From: Cytidiella melzeri
Taxonomy: Eukaryota > Basidiomycota > Agaricomycetes > Polyporales > Irpicaceae
Direction of reading: 5' to 3'
NCBI GenBank assembly: GCA_022592445.1
Contig: JABYQR010000100.1
Location: 1-64,000, forward strand
Length of the DNA: 64,000 bases
Shown: in pieces, positions 34,386 to 46,224 of the stretch
Numbering within the stretch: the stretch's first letter is position 1
How the letters are laid out: every line of letters begins with the position of its first letter
Made by a program: the position numbers and the translations under genes
Notes under the pieces: generated by a model
What the model was told of the DNA's origin: nothing
Database searches by the model: none
Seen by the model: only the letters and a program-made list of their open reading frames with translations

Positions 34386-35337
34386 ATGGCTTCACGGGCT
34401 GTCCTCGCCTCTCGTGCGGTGCTATCAAGCATCGACCTCTCCCAGTATGACCCAGAGCAGTCAAAGTTGATGGACGAAAGGTGTATCTTGGTCGACGAAG
34501 AGGACAACGCCCTCGGAGCGGCGGATAAGAAGACTTGTACGTTCACGCTACGCTGCGCACAGTCGGCATTATGCACAACTCAATGACCTTCCTCCGCTAG
34601 GCCATCTCATGGAAAACATCAACAAAGGTCTCCTGCACCGCGCCTTCTCTGCCTTTGTCTTTCGGCCAAGCGACGGAAAGCTGCTGCTTCAACAGCGTGC
34701 CACGGAGAAGATCACGTTCCCCGACATGTGGACGAACACCTGCTGCTCGCACCCTCTCGATGACTTTGAGGAAGAGAAAGTCGAGGCGGAGCAACTTGGC
34801 GTGCGCGTCGCTGCCTCGCGGAAGCTGGAGCACGAGCTTGGTATACCGCAGTCCCAGACTCCGGTGGGCGAGTTCCAGTACCTGACCAAGATCCACTACC
34901 TCGCGCCGTCGAACGAGACTTGGGGAGAGCACGAGGGTACGTTAGCTGGACGAGGATTAAAGGATTCGCTAACTCTGAGCACTATCTATCTGCTTACAGT
35001 GGATTACATCTTGTTCTTGACTGCGGACGTCACCGTAAAGGCCAACCTAAATGAGATCCGGGACTACAAATACGTCGACAAAGCTGATCTGCAGGCTATG
35101 TTCGATGATGGTTGTGAGTTGATTTTGTCTAGTCTGCCTCTGCTGTAGTAAAAAGCTCATGTAGATTTTTGTTCCTCCCTAGCAAACTCTTTCACACCTT
35201 GGTTCAAGCTCATTGCCCGGGACTTCCTTTTCGGCTGGTGGGATGAGCTGCTCCAGCGCAAGGACGCTAGCGGCAAGGTTTCTGCCAAGTCGTTGGCTGG
35301 ACTAGTCGACGGAAGCAAGGTCATCAAGATGGTTTAG
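34386..35337 (+). CDS. IDI1: Isopentenyl-diphosphate delta-isomerase
   Basis: Interconverts isopentenyl and dimethylallyl diphosphate in the mevalonate pathway to sterols, quinones and prenyl groups. Exons 34386-34536, 34601-34936, 35000-35113 and 35183-35337 give 251 aa, normal for fungal type I enzyme. Seen: the Nudix-like fold with HRAFSAFVF, the catalytic-cysteine motif NTCCSHPL, and the glutamate helix LEHELGIP. The C-terminal part has the [17 protein letters not shown] motif typical of the family. The second methionine context (CAATATGGCTTC) was chosen as the start because the enzyme family begins there. An in-frame ATG 102 bp upstream would add a basic, Ser/Arg/Leu-rich leader. No PTS1 tail (ends KMV). 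Confidence 0.94.
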
Positions 35338-35614
35338 GATGGGATAGCGTATGCCTTCAATGTAATACATGCAGGATCATAGAGAATGGCATTAACACCA
35401 CATTCATAATCGGAGTTGTTGACAGTAATAAGGATGTGCCACTACAACACTGGACTTGTCATACATGTCGAGGTAACATGGAGACTGCTACAGCCAATAC
35501 GACAAACGACACGACCATGGTGACAATTACAGTTCGGCGAATCGAAAGCATTTTGAAAGCAAGAAGGGAGCAATAAATAGAGCTGCCGACGCAACATGAG
35601 TATGAGCGTCGATG

Positions 35615-37199
35615 TTAATATTGATCATCGTGGTCAGGCATGCTACCATGCCCGTGAGTACTGCCATCTCTAAATTGACCATTCTGGCCATTCATACTTC
35701 CCTCGCGGTTGCGTCCATGAGCAGACGGAGGCCGCCTCGCCTGCGTCGCACGGAAGACCCACATCTCTTTCCTGGACCCAAAGCCCAAGGGTCCAGCTTT
35801 CCCCATCGGAATGCTACCGTCTAGTTTGAATCCTAGCGAATTCAAGAATCCCAGCACATGGCTGGAAAACGAAAGTTTGTCCGCCTCTGTCGCTAGCGTG
35901 GATTAATAAAAGTCAGGTTTTCAGCGGCCTTGTGGTACATGTCGTTGCACTCACCGCTGTTGTTACCGCGACCAATTTGAATACGGGTCTCTCCGTCCGC
36001 CGTCGTTCGGTTCACGTCGATTAAACGCGGAAAATAGGAACGGAGCTGATGTCCAAGACTGTCGATAACCGGAGCTGGGGCGTCCAGTATCGATAGCTTT
36101 GACCCACTTGTGGAGACGCTTATGGTAAAGAACAGCGGTAATTGCTCTGGAGCTCCACGAGAGAATATCAATTTTGCAGGCTGCGCCAGATGAAACAATC
36201 CAAATTTAGTGGACCCGGAAAGACGCAAGCATGATGGATCACACTCACAGGGTTTGAGGTGCTTGCGGTAGCGATATATGCATAACCCTAGATATTCTGG
36301 AAAGTCAGATATCTGGCTCCCAATCACGATAAACGGGAAATCTACCTGGCTAGCCATGACTGCGTATATACTGCAAATCATTCGACGTGCACTGCAACCT
36401 CGTCAGTCAGCAGACGAAACGGCTTTCGCAGTGAACTCACATTATTGAATCAGACGAGGTACTGCTGGTTGCCCAGGGTGCGCCGTTAAATTGTGCACTC
36501 CAGATGGGCTCGTGTCTGCTCATTCCTTCTTGTCCCACGCCCGCCGGCCACGACGGTAACACGTTTTGCCGCAGCTCTTCGACGGTGTGGAAGTCACAGT
36601 TTTCCACTCTAACCTCGTTCGAACTGGGGAACGTGAGAAAGATATGATCTATACACAAGATTTAATATCGCTCTCATCGTCAAGAGGTCCTGTAGTGACA
36701 AACCATATTTGTGCGGCATCGAGTCTACTCGTCTTCTACCAGTTGACGTTGTCCGCTCGCGAGCTTCAGAGGGTGCTCTGCTCGATGTCCTGGACATTGA
36801 GGGCTGCTGCTGCATTGGTACATTGCCCATGGAAGCCGAGCGATCGTGAGGCCTCTTTTTGAGTGCAGATTTGAGTGGAACGGCATTTGGGTTGGGAACC
36901 GCCAAGGAGTGACTCCGGTTCATACCATACTTATCAGGTCTCTCCCTTTCTCTGTCTCTGTCTCTCCGACGATCAGGGACTACAGCCTGAGGGTAGGGCT
37001 CATACTGTTCTTGCGGATACGCAGGGAACTGCTGATAGCCTGCCGGCCCCTGTGCGCCTGGAGGTAGCTGAGGCTGCACGAATTGGGGATAAGTAGCAGA
37101 AAAGCCGGTTAGGTAGGTTCCAGGTTGCTGAGGATGAGGCTGTCGAGATGCATATTGCGGATGGGGAGCATAGTAGGTTTGGTTGTGGTACGCTTGCAT
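35615..37199 (-). CDS. Conserved basidiomycete protein of unknown function
   Basis: Six exons (37199-36704, 36648-36441, 36391-36346, 36287-36249, 36180-35955, 35892-35615) join in phase to 430 aa. The N-terminal 130 residues are Gln/Pro/Tyr-rich and look disordered (YAPHPQYASRQPHPQQP), followed by an Arg/Asp/Glu-rich stretch. A folded core follows. Features seen in it are FLTFPSSNEVRVENCDF, VLPSWPAGV, a hydrophobic segment (MICSIYAVMASQGYAYI), PLFFTISVS and HVLGFLNSLGFKLDG. The tail is Gly/His/Asn-rich. The exon structure and the well-behaved core argue for a real conserved protein, but I recognise no domain or function. It starts 386 bp from MPC1 in divergent orientation. Confidence 0.8.
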
Positions 37200-37584
37200 G
37201 GTGGTGGTAGATGAGAACAAGGGGGTGACGGTGGGCGGAAAGTGGCATGCAGAGAGATCATCTTGGCCAAAGGGTGCAGGGCGTGGCGTCTAGAGAGCAG
37301 AAGACCTGCAACGTGTTGCGATAAAATTGCCAATTTCGGTGAAGCATTCTCCGTAGCGTCAAAGCCGTAGTGTGTTTACGAAAAAAGAGACTTGGGCGAT
37401 GTTCATCGGGTTGGAAAAATCGTCGGCGTCGTTGGTGAACGCTTTCAGGATGCACGCAGCGGGAGAGGCGCGTTGATGCGCCTGATGGGTGATGAGTCAT
37501 CTCATCCACGCCAATTACGCGCCTCCCCCCAAACAAACTCGAGTCTCGAGTCCAACAGAGGCGCTCTCACTTCCTACGACGACT
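37200..37584. promoter_or_regulatory. Divergent promoter, unknown gene and MPC1
   Basis: 385 bp between diverging starts. No repeat or box recognised; the DNA next to the MPC1 start contains GAGTCTCGAGTC. Confidence 0.4.
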
Positions 37585-38206
37585 ATGGCCTCCACTTTCA
37601 CTGCCTGGCTGCGCTCACCAGCTGCACGAGATTATTTCTTCAGTAAGTGCTGTCTGTATTGCACTTTGTTTCAACAGCTAATTGTATACAGGCACTCACT
37701 TCTGGGGACCAGTGCGTTGTTTGCCTTCTAGCACGCCTACCCACGGACCTCTCATTTTCATGTGATCTTCCTAGGTTGCCAACTGGGGTCTGCCTATAGC
37801 TGCTCTTGCAGATTTGAAGAAGGATGAGGAGGTTATCTCAGGAGCAATGACGACTGCTTTGACTGCTTACTCGTGCGTCCTTTTTTCTTTAAATTTACAA
37901 TTCGTGTGCTGAAGCCAGCCTGCAAAGCATGGTGTTCATGCGTTTTGGTAAGTGGTGATTATATTGCTTTTCGGTGGATATAGACTCACGAGGTGGTAAC
38001 ATGCAGCATGGCGTGTTCAACCGCGGAATTACCTCTTGTTTGCGTGTCACGCCACCAACGCGACCGCACAATCTGTACAGCTCGCGCGATTTACCAATTA
38101 CTGGTATAATGGGGGCAAGGAAGCCAAGGACAAGTTGAAAGGCCCCGTTGCGCAAGCCATAGATGCTACGAGTGCAGAGGCGAAGAAGGTTGCTGCGGCA
38201 AAGTGA
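37585..38206 (+). CDS. MPC1: Mitochondrial pyruvate carrier subunit 1
   Basis: Small inner-membrane protein that, with MPC2 or MPC3, imports pyruvate into mitochondria. Exons 37585-37642, 37692-37711, 37775-37872, 37928-37947 and 38007-38206 give 131 aa. Two exons are only 20 nt. Seen: the amphipathic N-terminus, the family signature [18 protein letters not shown] followed by [11 protein letters not shown], the [22 protein letters not shown] block, and a charged C-terminal tail (about 30 residues longer than the minimum). Order and residues match MPC1 rather than MPC2. Confidence 0.95.
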
Positions 38207-38372
38207 TACCACTGCCCTCTGTCATCACAACATGCTTTGACCGTGCTGCAGGCAGTCGTGTCTAACGGGTTGCAGACTGCGCTACCGTTAGATATCTAGA
38301 CCTCATCAATATATACATATATCTACATCACAAAATGACACAGCCCAGCAACAAGCCATGCTCAAATACTAA

Positions 38373-41300
38373 TCACCAGAAGCCGTCGTCTGCGTCCCCT
38401 CCCTTTTTATTCTTTCCACCTTTACTCTGAGCAAGTGCCTGACGCTCGTACATCTCTGCGATCTGGTGAGTGCCTCGTCAGTGCGGTGTAAGGTGAGCTC
38501 AGACAACACGCTTGCCTGCTCAGGTCCTGTCCCGTCATCTGCCGACTTATCGTCACGTATTCGTATGAACCGAGGGAAACGGAGTGAGATACCCCTCTCT
38601 TCAACCTATCAGGTGTCACGGTCATTTACTTCCAACAAACATGGCAATCGGTAAGAGAGCACCTACCAGACCTTGTGCTGCAGTGTATATTGGACTCAAA
38701 CTCAAGTCCGCTGTGAGCACTTCCCATACGACCTGTGGTTCAAACCACACGTCAGGTTTCGCACCACCGACCTTTATGTCTCCTCTTGGCTTCGTGAGCT
38801 CAAGGGGCTTCAAAGTCTCATAGTGCTGTTGCAGCGCTTCGTCGCTGAATCCTGTGCCAATCTTACAGATGGTCTGATATTCTTCCCCGTCGGCGTCATA
38901 GCATGCGAGAAGGAAAGCGCCATAGACGTTGGTACGTTTGCCCTTGCCGTAGTAGCCTCCGACGACGACGAGATCGAGGGAGTCGCCGATGCCGGCGAGA
39001 TAATCCTTTTTGAGCTGCGAAATTGCGATGTTCGTCACAGTCGATACTATGCGCCTTTGTACGTAGCAACTTACTTTCAGCCAATTGACACTACGCCGAC
39101 TAGGTTCGTAGAAGCTTGCCTCGCTCTCGAGCATCTTGACCATGAGGCCCTCGCAGCCATCCTTGACACTTTCCTCCAAGAAGGTCTGGATCTCTTCTGT
39201 CGTATCACCGTCCGATGACTTGGCGAACGAGAACTCCCCTGGCACTTCTTTGAAATGTTGCCTGAGTAGCTCTCGGCGCTCTACCAAGGGTTTTTGTAGC
39301 AGCGACTGAAACATACAAGTATGATTAATGCTGATTCGCACCGAATCATGTGCCTAAAAACGTACCTCGCCGTTCAAGTACAATAAATCGAAGGCAAACA
39401 AGCAAACCAGAACCTGAATGTCTTCCATCTTGACGTCCTTGCGCTTTCGACGGCTGAGTTCCTGGAACGGCATCAACTTGCCTGAAGTTCTATCGATCGC
39501 AACTGCTTCTGCGTCAAGAACGAAAGATTTTGCTGTAGCTTGCATGCACTAATGACAACACTGTCAGTCATACGAGTAGTTGGTACGTACGTCTGATGCG
39601 TACGTGCGGCAGTTGGTCCATCAAATCCGGGTACTTCTTGCTCATATCTTCCGAATTTCGACTGAACACACCAACAGTGCCGTCTTCGAGTTTGTGCACC
39701 TATTACGAATATTTCAGAATCATTGTCGCTTGACCAATCCCTAATGTGTGGAACATTACCTGCGCTCGTTCACCGTCATATTTATACTCACATGTAAACT
39801 TCTTGTTCTCAAACCTATCAAGCACCTCTCCGATTGCCTTGGTCGGTTTCGCAAGCATAGGCTTCAGCGGGACTCCTGGCGTAAGTTTACACTTATTTCG
39901 CAGACCATCGACACCTGCTTCAAGCAAGGCAGGAATGACCAAGTCATATGTCGGCAACTCGCTGTTTCCTTCGTCGGTCAACGAATCTCCCTCGATGCAA
40001 CTGGGAATTACCTGTACACCGCTTTGATGGTCTCAGCTGCCTGCTCAAGACGCTCAGCCAGCTTTTCCTTGTTCATACGCTTGTTTGCTGGGAGCCACAC
40101 GTAAGGCTGAGCAACAGAAGTGAGTTGAAATAATCTTACTATGCTCTTGCTCCGCTAACACCGCGGCATGCGCCAGGGCTACCAAGACTGTCCGCTCTGC
40201 ATTACCGATACGAAGCTTGCCTTCCAACGAACGCACAATGTATTTGGCTTCTTCACCCTGACATGCTGCTAACAGTTTTGTGATGATTGAGACCTTCTTG
40301 CTTTGAGACTATGATGAATCATGGTCAGCATTAGAGCTATTATGTTAACAAGCGGGACAACTGACGGAGTGGCCTGTACTCATTGCAATCTCTTTGAGTT
40401 TACCGAACACGAAAGGCACAGTGAGTGGCTTCGGTTTGAATAGCGTCTTTTGACTGTTTTTCGAGTTCTGCAGTTCTATAAGGTTTTGTCTAACATCGTC
40501 ACAGAGAATAATGCGGCATACTTTTGCAACGAGACCGAGATCGCCCTCTTTCTTCAAATCCGCTTTGACCACCGCGAGGCTCCTGCCTGTGGATTCGCCT
40601 ATGGCCTTCAACAGCAGACTTTCACCCAAACCTAGCTCGACACCAACGTAATCCGGACAAAGCTGTGAATGTCTGAGCTTTTCATCTACTGTGAGCCTGA
40701 TCAGGGCCACCTACCCTGTTTATACATAAATAGACAGTTTGGAGCAGAGATGTTGAGTCTGCTTGGGCACTTCGCCTTATTACCAGAAGTAGGAAAGATG
40801 TGAGGAGCGATGTCTTCTCTAATCGCTTGGTGGTTGCTTCTATGAGGGCAAAGACTTTCGCTAGAGCAGCATACGGTACGCTGTGTCGGGGTCAACGGAT
40901 GAGCAAGGCAATGAAACAATTAGACACGTACGGGTCTCCTATGTTCCACCCTCCTTTGATATCGACTTCGCTCGTCTTAAGCAATGCAGCTTCTGCGCTG
41001 CATGCTAACGTCAGTATAAAGCAATATGCGTCTTCGGATCAGCTCACTTCTCAGTCGCCATGTCCTCCTCTTCATCAATCTCGTCCTCGCCGTCATCTAC
41101 TTCCTCTTCTGCAGCGTCGTCCGGCTCGCTTGCCTCTACCTCTTCTTGCACTGGTAGATCCTCGTTCATCTCCTCATCTTCCAGTACCGGGGACTTGGAT
41201 TCAGACTTAGAGTCCGACTTTACCGGAACGGGCTTGAAGGCGCGTTTGGGTGGATCTACTGGAGCAGCCGGAGTCGCAACCTCCTCACCTTCATCCTCCG

Positions 41301-41583
41301 ATTCCACTACCCGTCGTTTCTTCTTCGAAGGTTTCTCTTAGACCGAAATATCGATTACGGCGTATGGCACAATGTAAGGGCGCAACGCACCTGGAGATGA
41401 AAGCACTGGTTGCGCATCGTTGCTTGCCTGTGTTTCGTCTACGACTTTAGACGGACCAGGTATTGAGTTCCTAGCGTGAGGGTTCAATTCGTTTGTGTCC
41501 TTCTTCTCATCTCTTTTCCTCTTCCCCCACATTGCCTCCAGCTTGCTTTGCTGCGGCGGTGCTGGCTTTGCTCCCTTCGGCAT
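38373..41583 (-). CDS. LIG1/CDC9: DNA ligase I, ATP-dependent
   Basis: Seals Okazaki fragments and repair nicks. Fifteen exons: 41583-41391, 41336-41048, 40997-40932, 40880-40715, 40662-40522, 40467-40366, 40308-40140, 40087-40012, 39961-39760, 39699-39604, 39548-39366, 39305-39075, 39014-38667, 38605-38516, 38462-38373 (813 aa, phases close). The N-terminus begins like a PCNA-interacting (PIP) box ([10 protein letters not shown]; the usual aromatic pair is weak), then an acidic low-complexity linker. The DNA-binding domain ends in TVLVALAHA. The adenylation motif EYKYDGER carries the catalytic lysine at about 461. Further motifs: [32 protein letters not shown], and the OB-fold [16 protein letters not shown]. 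The last intron uses either a GC donor (AG/GCAAGC) or a weak GT donor six bases on. Confidence 0.95.
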
Positions 41584-42470
41584 TGTAAACCCAAATCCGC
41601 CTAGAGGGTGTTAGTTCAGACCATGAGAGCTACCTGTATGCTCACGTAAGGTTTTCTGTCCTGTCATACACCGTGTGTTCGTTCTAACAACGCGTACACT
41701 GTCAAGTAGAGGATGAGATAGTATGGAACGCGTCGCGGCGCGTAAGAGGCTCGTCACGGACACGAACATACACCGATAGCGCTTGTGACACCTTCTCGCG
41801 TGCAATCACGAAAGGTCACAGTGTGACAGATCGTTCCATACGCCGCTCACAAACTTTCCTGCCTTTACTTACCACTTTACATACTACATCCACCAGGTCT
41901 CCTCAAGTCGCCTCTCATGACAAGACATTTGTCGCAGGATCAGTGATGTACTGTCTCTTTGGTGCTGGAGCTCATTGTGTTTCGCAATCCAGTCTATGCT
42001 GGTTCTGAATAGTATCGCCACTACCACTCTGACGCACTGATTCTCCCAGAGCTGCAGTGAGAAACAACCTATGGCACGTATGCAGCCAATTTCGGCGCAA
42101 TGCGGCAGTCCAACATCTGTCGGAAAGCACAGAGACATATCAGCCAATGTTGTTGACTGATGAATCCACATCTTCACCGCCCAAGATGGGCTCAATGCTC
42201 ACAGGGAACTGACCGTGCGTCTCACGCATCTCTTCTCTACTCAAAAGCTGCGGATAATCACACTTTCCCCATCATTTCCCCTAGGCTGTACGCTGGTTAC
42301 TTGACGAACAGATGAACAGGATGTGAAAACTGTTATAGTAACGCTGGGTAGAAGTCTTGGGACATCCGGCTTTCTCAACATTCCCCTCCATGTCCTGACT
42401 CCGAGCTCAAGCTCCTCCAGCTGAGCTCACGCAACCCCGTTTTGTACCACACTCGTCGTTTGCATCCTCA
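41584..42470. promoter_or_regulatory. Divergent intergenic region, LIG1 and receptor-like gene
   Basis: 887 bp between diverging starts. ACGCGT occurs once (41692-41697, ACGCGTACAC). Another near match, ACGCGTCGCGGCGCG, starts at 41730. The fungal MluI cell-cycle box is ACGCGT, so these could serve S-phase expression of LIG1; that is inference. No gene was found. Confidence 0.4.
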
Positions 42471-44261
42471 ATGGACACACATGTTTTGTCGATTGTTGTA
42501 ATCGTGCTAGAGGTAAGTCACGCTATGTCAGGGCTTGCAGCTTCAACTCTGAATTGGCTTGGTTGTTAGCTTATAGGTGCTGTATTACTGTGCGCTCTGC
42601 TTGCAACGCCAGCTCCCAAACATGCGATTGTAAAGGCCTTCGTGGTGACAACACTGGCTCGCTCCATAGCCACAGTGATCCCGTCCATCGCTTTCCAAGT
42701 GATTCCGGATAATTTCGACGCGCTTCAGGATCATCCAATGATCCAGGCATTCTGTGCGGCAGATGCTATTATGTACGTTGATTTTTGAAACAACCGTCGT
42801 ACGGGGCGGCTCTTACCATATCCACTCAGCCTTCGCTATCTAACCGTGACGATGGCGGCCTTTGGCATCAGCTTCACGTTGGTGAGTGGTATACTCCCTA
42901 CACAAGGTCCACAACCTCATCGAGACACAACCCAGCCATTACTATATCTGAGTTGCAAATTTTCCAAGAACCCCGAATATTCCGAGTACAGTCACTGCCA
43001 GCCATTTTACAGATTTACTACGGGCGCCCTTGCCTTTGGCCCTTTCGGTATTTGCAGCCAAGACGTTCGTGATTCATAGACACCTGACCGCAGAATTAAC
43101 AGTATGGGCACTACCAACGATATTCACCCCTCTACCTCTGCTAAGTCGTCGCATTGCTTCCGTGAAGCCACAGTTCATGCTGGTATGTTCAGTTCCCGTG
43201 ACTGCATGAATAACCAGCTCACGTCGGCACATCAGGCGGTCTGCACAATTAGTGATACTGTTTCCGATTTGGCTGCACTGGTCTTACTAGTCTCAGCTTT
43301 AGGATCAGCCGTCATATTCGCGATGGTGTTCATGTTTCATCTGTGGAATACCATCAGGCTTCCACTAGTTACTCACTCTCTTGGCCGCCTCGATATCACA
43401 CGCTTGGTCCGATTCGCTGCCCTCCTAGGAATCTTTGTCATATCAATAACTCTGTATTCCATATTGACCGCAAGCTGGGTCGAGGGCAGAGAGCACAAGC
43501 AGCCGGCAGTGTCTCGTCTTCCGACGCTGTTCAAGATCAGCATTATCTGGGAATGTAAGCTACCTGATGACTATCATATCTTACGAGCTTGGCTGAACAA
43601 GATTCCTATAGGTGTCACACCTATCCTGTATTTCTTGATATTCGCCGCCCATGAAGAGGTGTTTTCAGTTTGGCGAACCTGGTCTCACGGTTCCCACCGT
43701 CCACGCTCGCGTGACTACTCTCCAAAAGCCAAACAAACAAGGCTTGAGACCAGCTCTGACTCAAGCAACGGTCGGAAACGTAGGTGGTTCCTCAAAGCTT
43801 CATGGAGCCTAGGAGAACCTAAAACCCTGCGTTTAGACGATATGCCGTCTCTAGCACGGCCAGATACACACATGGCAGATCGACCGGCATCTGCGACAAT
43901 CATCCCCAGACATATATTGCTGAGGCCGATGCTGCAACAACAAATCTCCTCGGTTCCCAGCGTCAGAGAACGGGTCTCATTGGACCCGCTTGGCTTGTCA
44001 CCTCCACCTCGTCATCTCGGAAGCCAGTGCACCAGCCCTACGGAGACCATCGTGCGACAAACACTTGTTACGATGCCTTCTCTCACGGCTTTTGGCGGGC
44101 GAAGCTCTTACAGCGAACTGTCCATGTCCTCAGAGATGCGCCGCGACGGGCAACCGAATAGTTCAGGGGAACTGAGCTCGCGGCCTTCTACGGCAGACAC
44201 TTTTGAGAACGTTGGCATTGACGACGGAAGTTGGATATCGTACCCGGCCTACCCGTGTTGA
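42471..44261 (+). CDS. Multi-pass receptor-like membrane protein (7TM type)
   Basis: Exons 42471-42512, 42570-42772, 42830-42881, probably 43063-43182, then 43236-43554 and 43612-44261 give about 447 aa. Seen: hydrophobic segments HVLSIVVIVLELIGAVLLC, FVVTTLARSIATVIPSIAF, TVWALPTIFTPLPLL, LAALVLLVSALGSAVIFAMVF, FAALLGIFVISITLYSIL and CVTPILYFLIFAA. A Ser/Arg-rich cytoplasmic tail of about 200 residues follows. This is the outline of a fungal G-protein-coupled receptor, although no STE3, Git3 or other family signature is clear. The splice path between 42882 and 43062 is unsure: the single intron I propose would be 181 bp, much longer than its neighbours. It converges on a DUF6533 gene with 156 bp between stops. 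Confidence 0.65.
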
Positions 44262-44417
44262 GCTCTGCATCATTCACTTTCACATATGTACAGTATTGCA
44301 TTGAAGGCCGTATTGCGTACAACAGAAGAATGTATCAAGTCGAGATCCTCAAACTTTAGCTGTTGGCTTATTTCCAAGCTTGCAGCGTTTACAATAAATA
44401 AACCGTCAAAATACCGA

Positions 44418-46224
44418 TTAGCATGCAGTCATCGGCTGCTCGACAAATTGACCCCTGTCCTTCTTATATGTATCAACTTCACGGAGCTCCATGGAGTCCA
44501 TCGCTGTTGCCGAGCCTGCAGATTTTCCACCGCCGTTGCCCATGCTTGCGGAGTACAAAGGTTGTCCCATTTCAGCTGCGAAATGTATAGTAGTTGTATA
44601 GCGGCTGGGGTCCACGACTGTGTTGTCATGATGAACCTGACGCAAGTTGATGATGAAGCGGCAGATGATGATGGAGGTCAAGCTAAATTCGTGCAAGTCG
44701 TTCCCGAAATCCGATTAGAAATACAGCAGCTACAATGAGAGAATACACCTACTTTTCCAAGAATGGTGATGCAAAGTCGACATCTTCCATGCGTGGCTGA
44801 AGAGGGTCTTAGCTTCACTGAATGTGGACATTGACCTGGGCACACTTACTACGTTGTTACTCAGCACGACAAGAATATTCATGATGAGTAGGACACTGAT
44901 GCCTTTATGTCAGTTTTTGGAAGCGGTGTAATCTTGGGACATGCTCACATGAAATATATCGTGCCTAGAGGATCATGACGATGAGTCAGCAGTATCGAGG
45001 TGACTGCTGAAAGAAACTCACCATCTCGGAGGAGTAGTGTGACCAAAGGGGCAGCGAACCCGTGTCGTCGGGCATCCCGGTATGTTTGGAAGGTTTTTGA
45101 CCAGGTAGCAATGATAACGATGACATCGGCAAGTATTACCGCAAGGCGTGTGGTCAACGACACTGTCAGACCAACACAACTCAGTAGGAGTCCATCATCA
45201 AATTCGGAGACGGAGGAAAAGGGGCGTACTTCTGTAGTGATCATTCAGCACCAATCAGCACGATTTGTATTTTACGCACCCTAGATTAAACTGCGCAGAA
45301 GTTCTGGCTTGTCCTACGCAGCTTTCGAACACTGCGAACTGCGCTGGTACTGTGATGATGGTGAGGGTGGAGAAATGAACCTATACAAGTGTCAGGACAT
45401 AACCAAGACACGCCATTGATTGTGGGTGAAACATAGCTCACTATATTTGTTACGAATGGCACGAGGGCCAGCACGAAGACTACACCGCTGACGAGCATAT
45501 TGCCTTCCCAAACCGCATATACTCTTATGGCGGAGAATACTGTGGTCATATGTGTGACCACCGTGGCGCAATTGACTATCCGCAACAGTGCTCACCGGCG
45601 AAGTATAAGAACTTTGCAATGATTGTTGTGTCTAATGCAATGAACTGTCCTGCGCAGCTAAGACAATCATGAAAGTCTGTCTTGGCCTACTAGTGTATGC
45701 TTTTCGTACCTCTGCAGAGAGTCGAGAGCGTTAGCCCGTTCAATGGACATCATAGAGCAGTGAGCACATACCGAAGCGTATGCCGGGATCATCTCTGAGA
45801 ATCGAAGCGCTGCTGAAACTAGCGCAGTGTAGCGAGTCAGCACGTACAGCCATGTTGCCAAAGTCCATTTACGACTCCATATTGCATCAACCTCTGATAA
45901 GAAGGTGATACAATATTCATAGACTAGTAGCACTGTGCAAAGGTTGGCTATAAGCGAGACAGACATAGCGACGAGGAGTGTCGTACCGTTTGCAGATAGC
46001 ACTAGGTAAGCATCGGCATAGCTACAGACGGGTGTGAGTGACAGCACGAATGGGATGAAATGGATTGTACTGACAGTAAACTTATCTCGTGGGCTAGCGC
46101 AGCGTTGCCAGACATTTCCCTGCAAACGGTGAGGGAAGAGGGGCGAGAACTCAGGCTTGAGGTTTAGAATGTGGGTGTTGGCGAGCGACGTCTGAGACCG
46201 GCAAGGAGCCAGTGCTATATACAT
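44418..46224 (-). CDS. DUF6533-family membrane protein, several exons
   Basis: Basidiomycete-expanded multi-pass family of unknown function. The diagnostic N-terminal block VLLVYEYCITFLSEVDAIW is followed by the basic-aromatic segment RKWTLATWLYVLTRY (about 45825-45945). Further membrane segments lie in FSAIRVYAVW / LVSGVVFVLALVPFVTNI (45440-45560), CVGLTVSLTTRLAVILADVIVIIATW (45090-45190) and ISVLLIMNILVVLSNN (44850-44890). The last exon (about 44696-44418) carries the family's C-terminal IIICRFIINLRQV and a short polar tail. Splice sites are clear at 45450-45390 and 45020-44890; the boundaries between 45780 and 45580 are not. The start at 46224 is the first ATG of the open frame and may be too early. 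Confidence 0.7.

Noticed and set aside
41060..41341. Ser-rich plus-strand frame of 93 codons
   Set aside because: Antisense shadow of the acidic linker of DNA ligase I.
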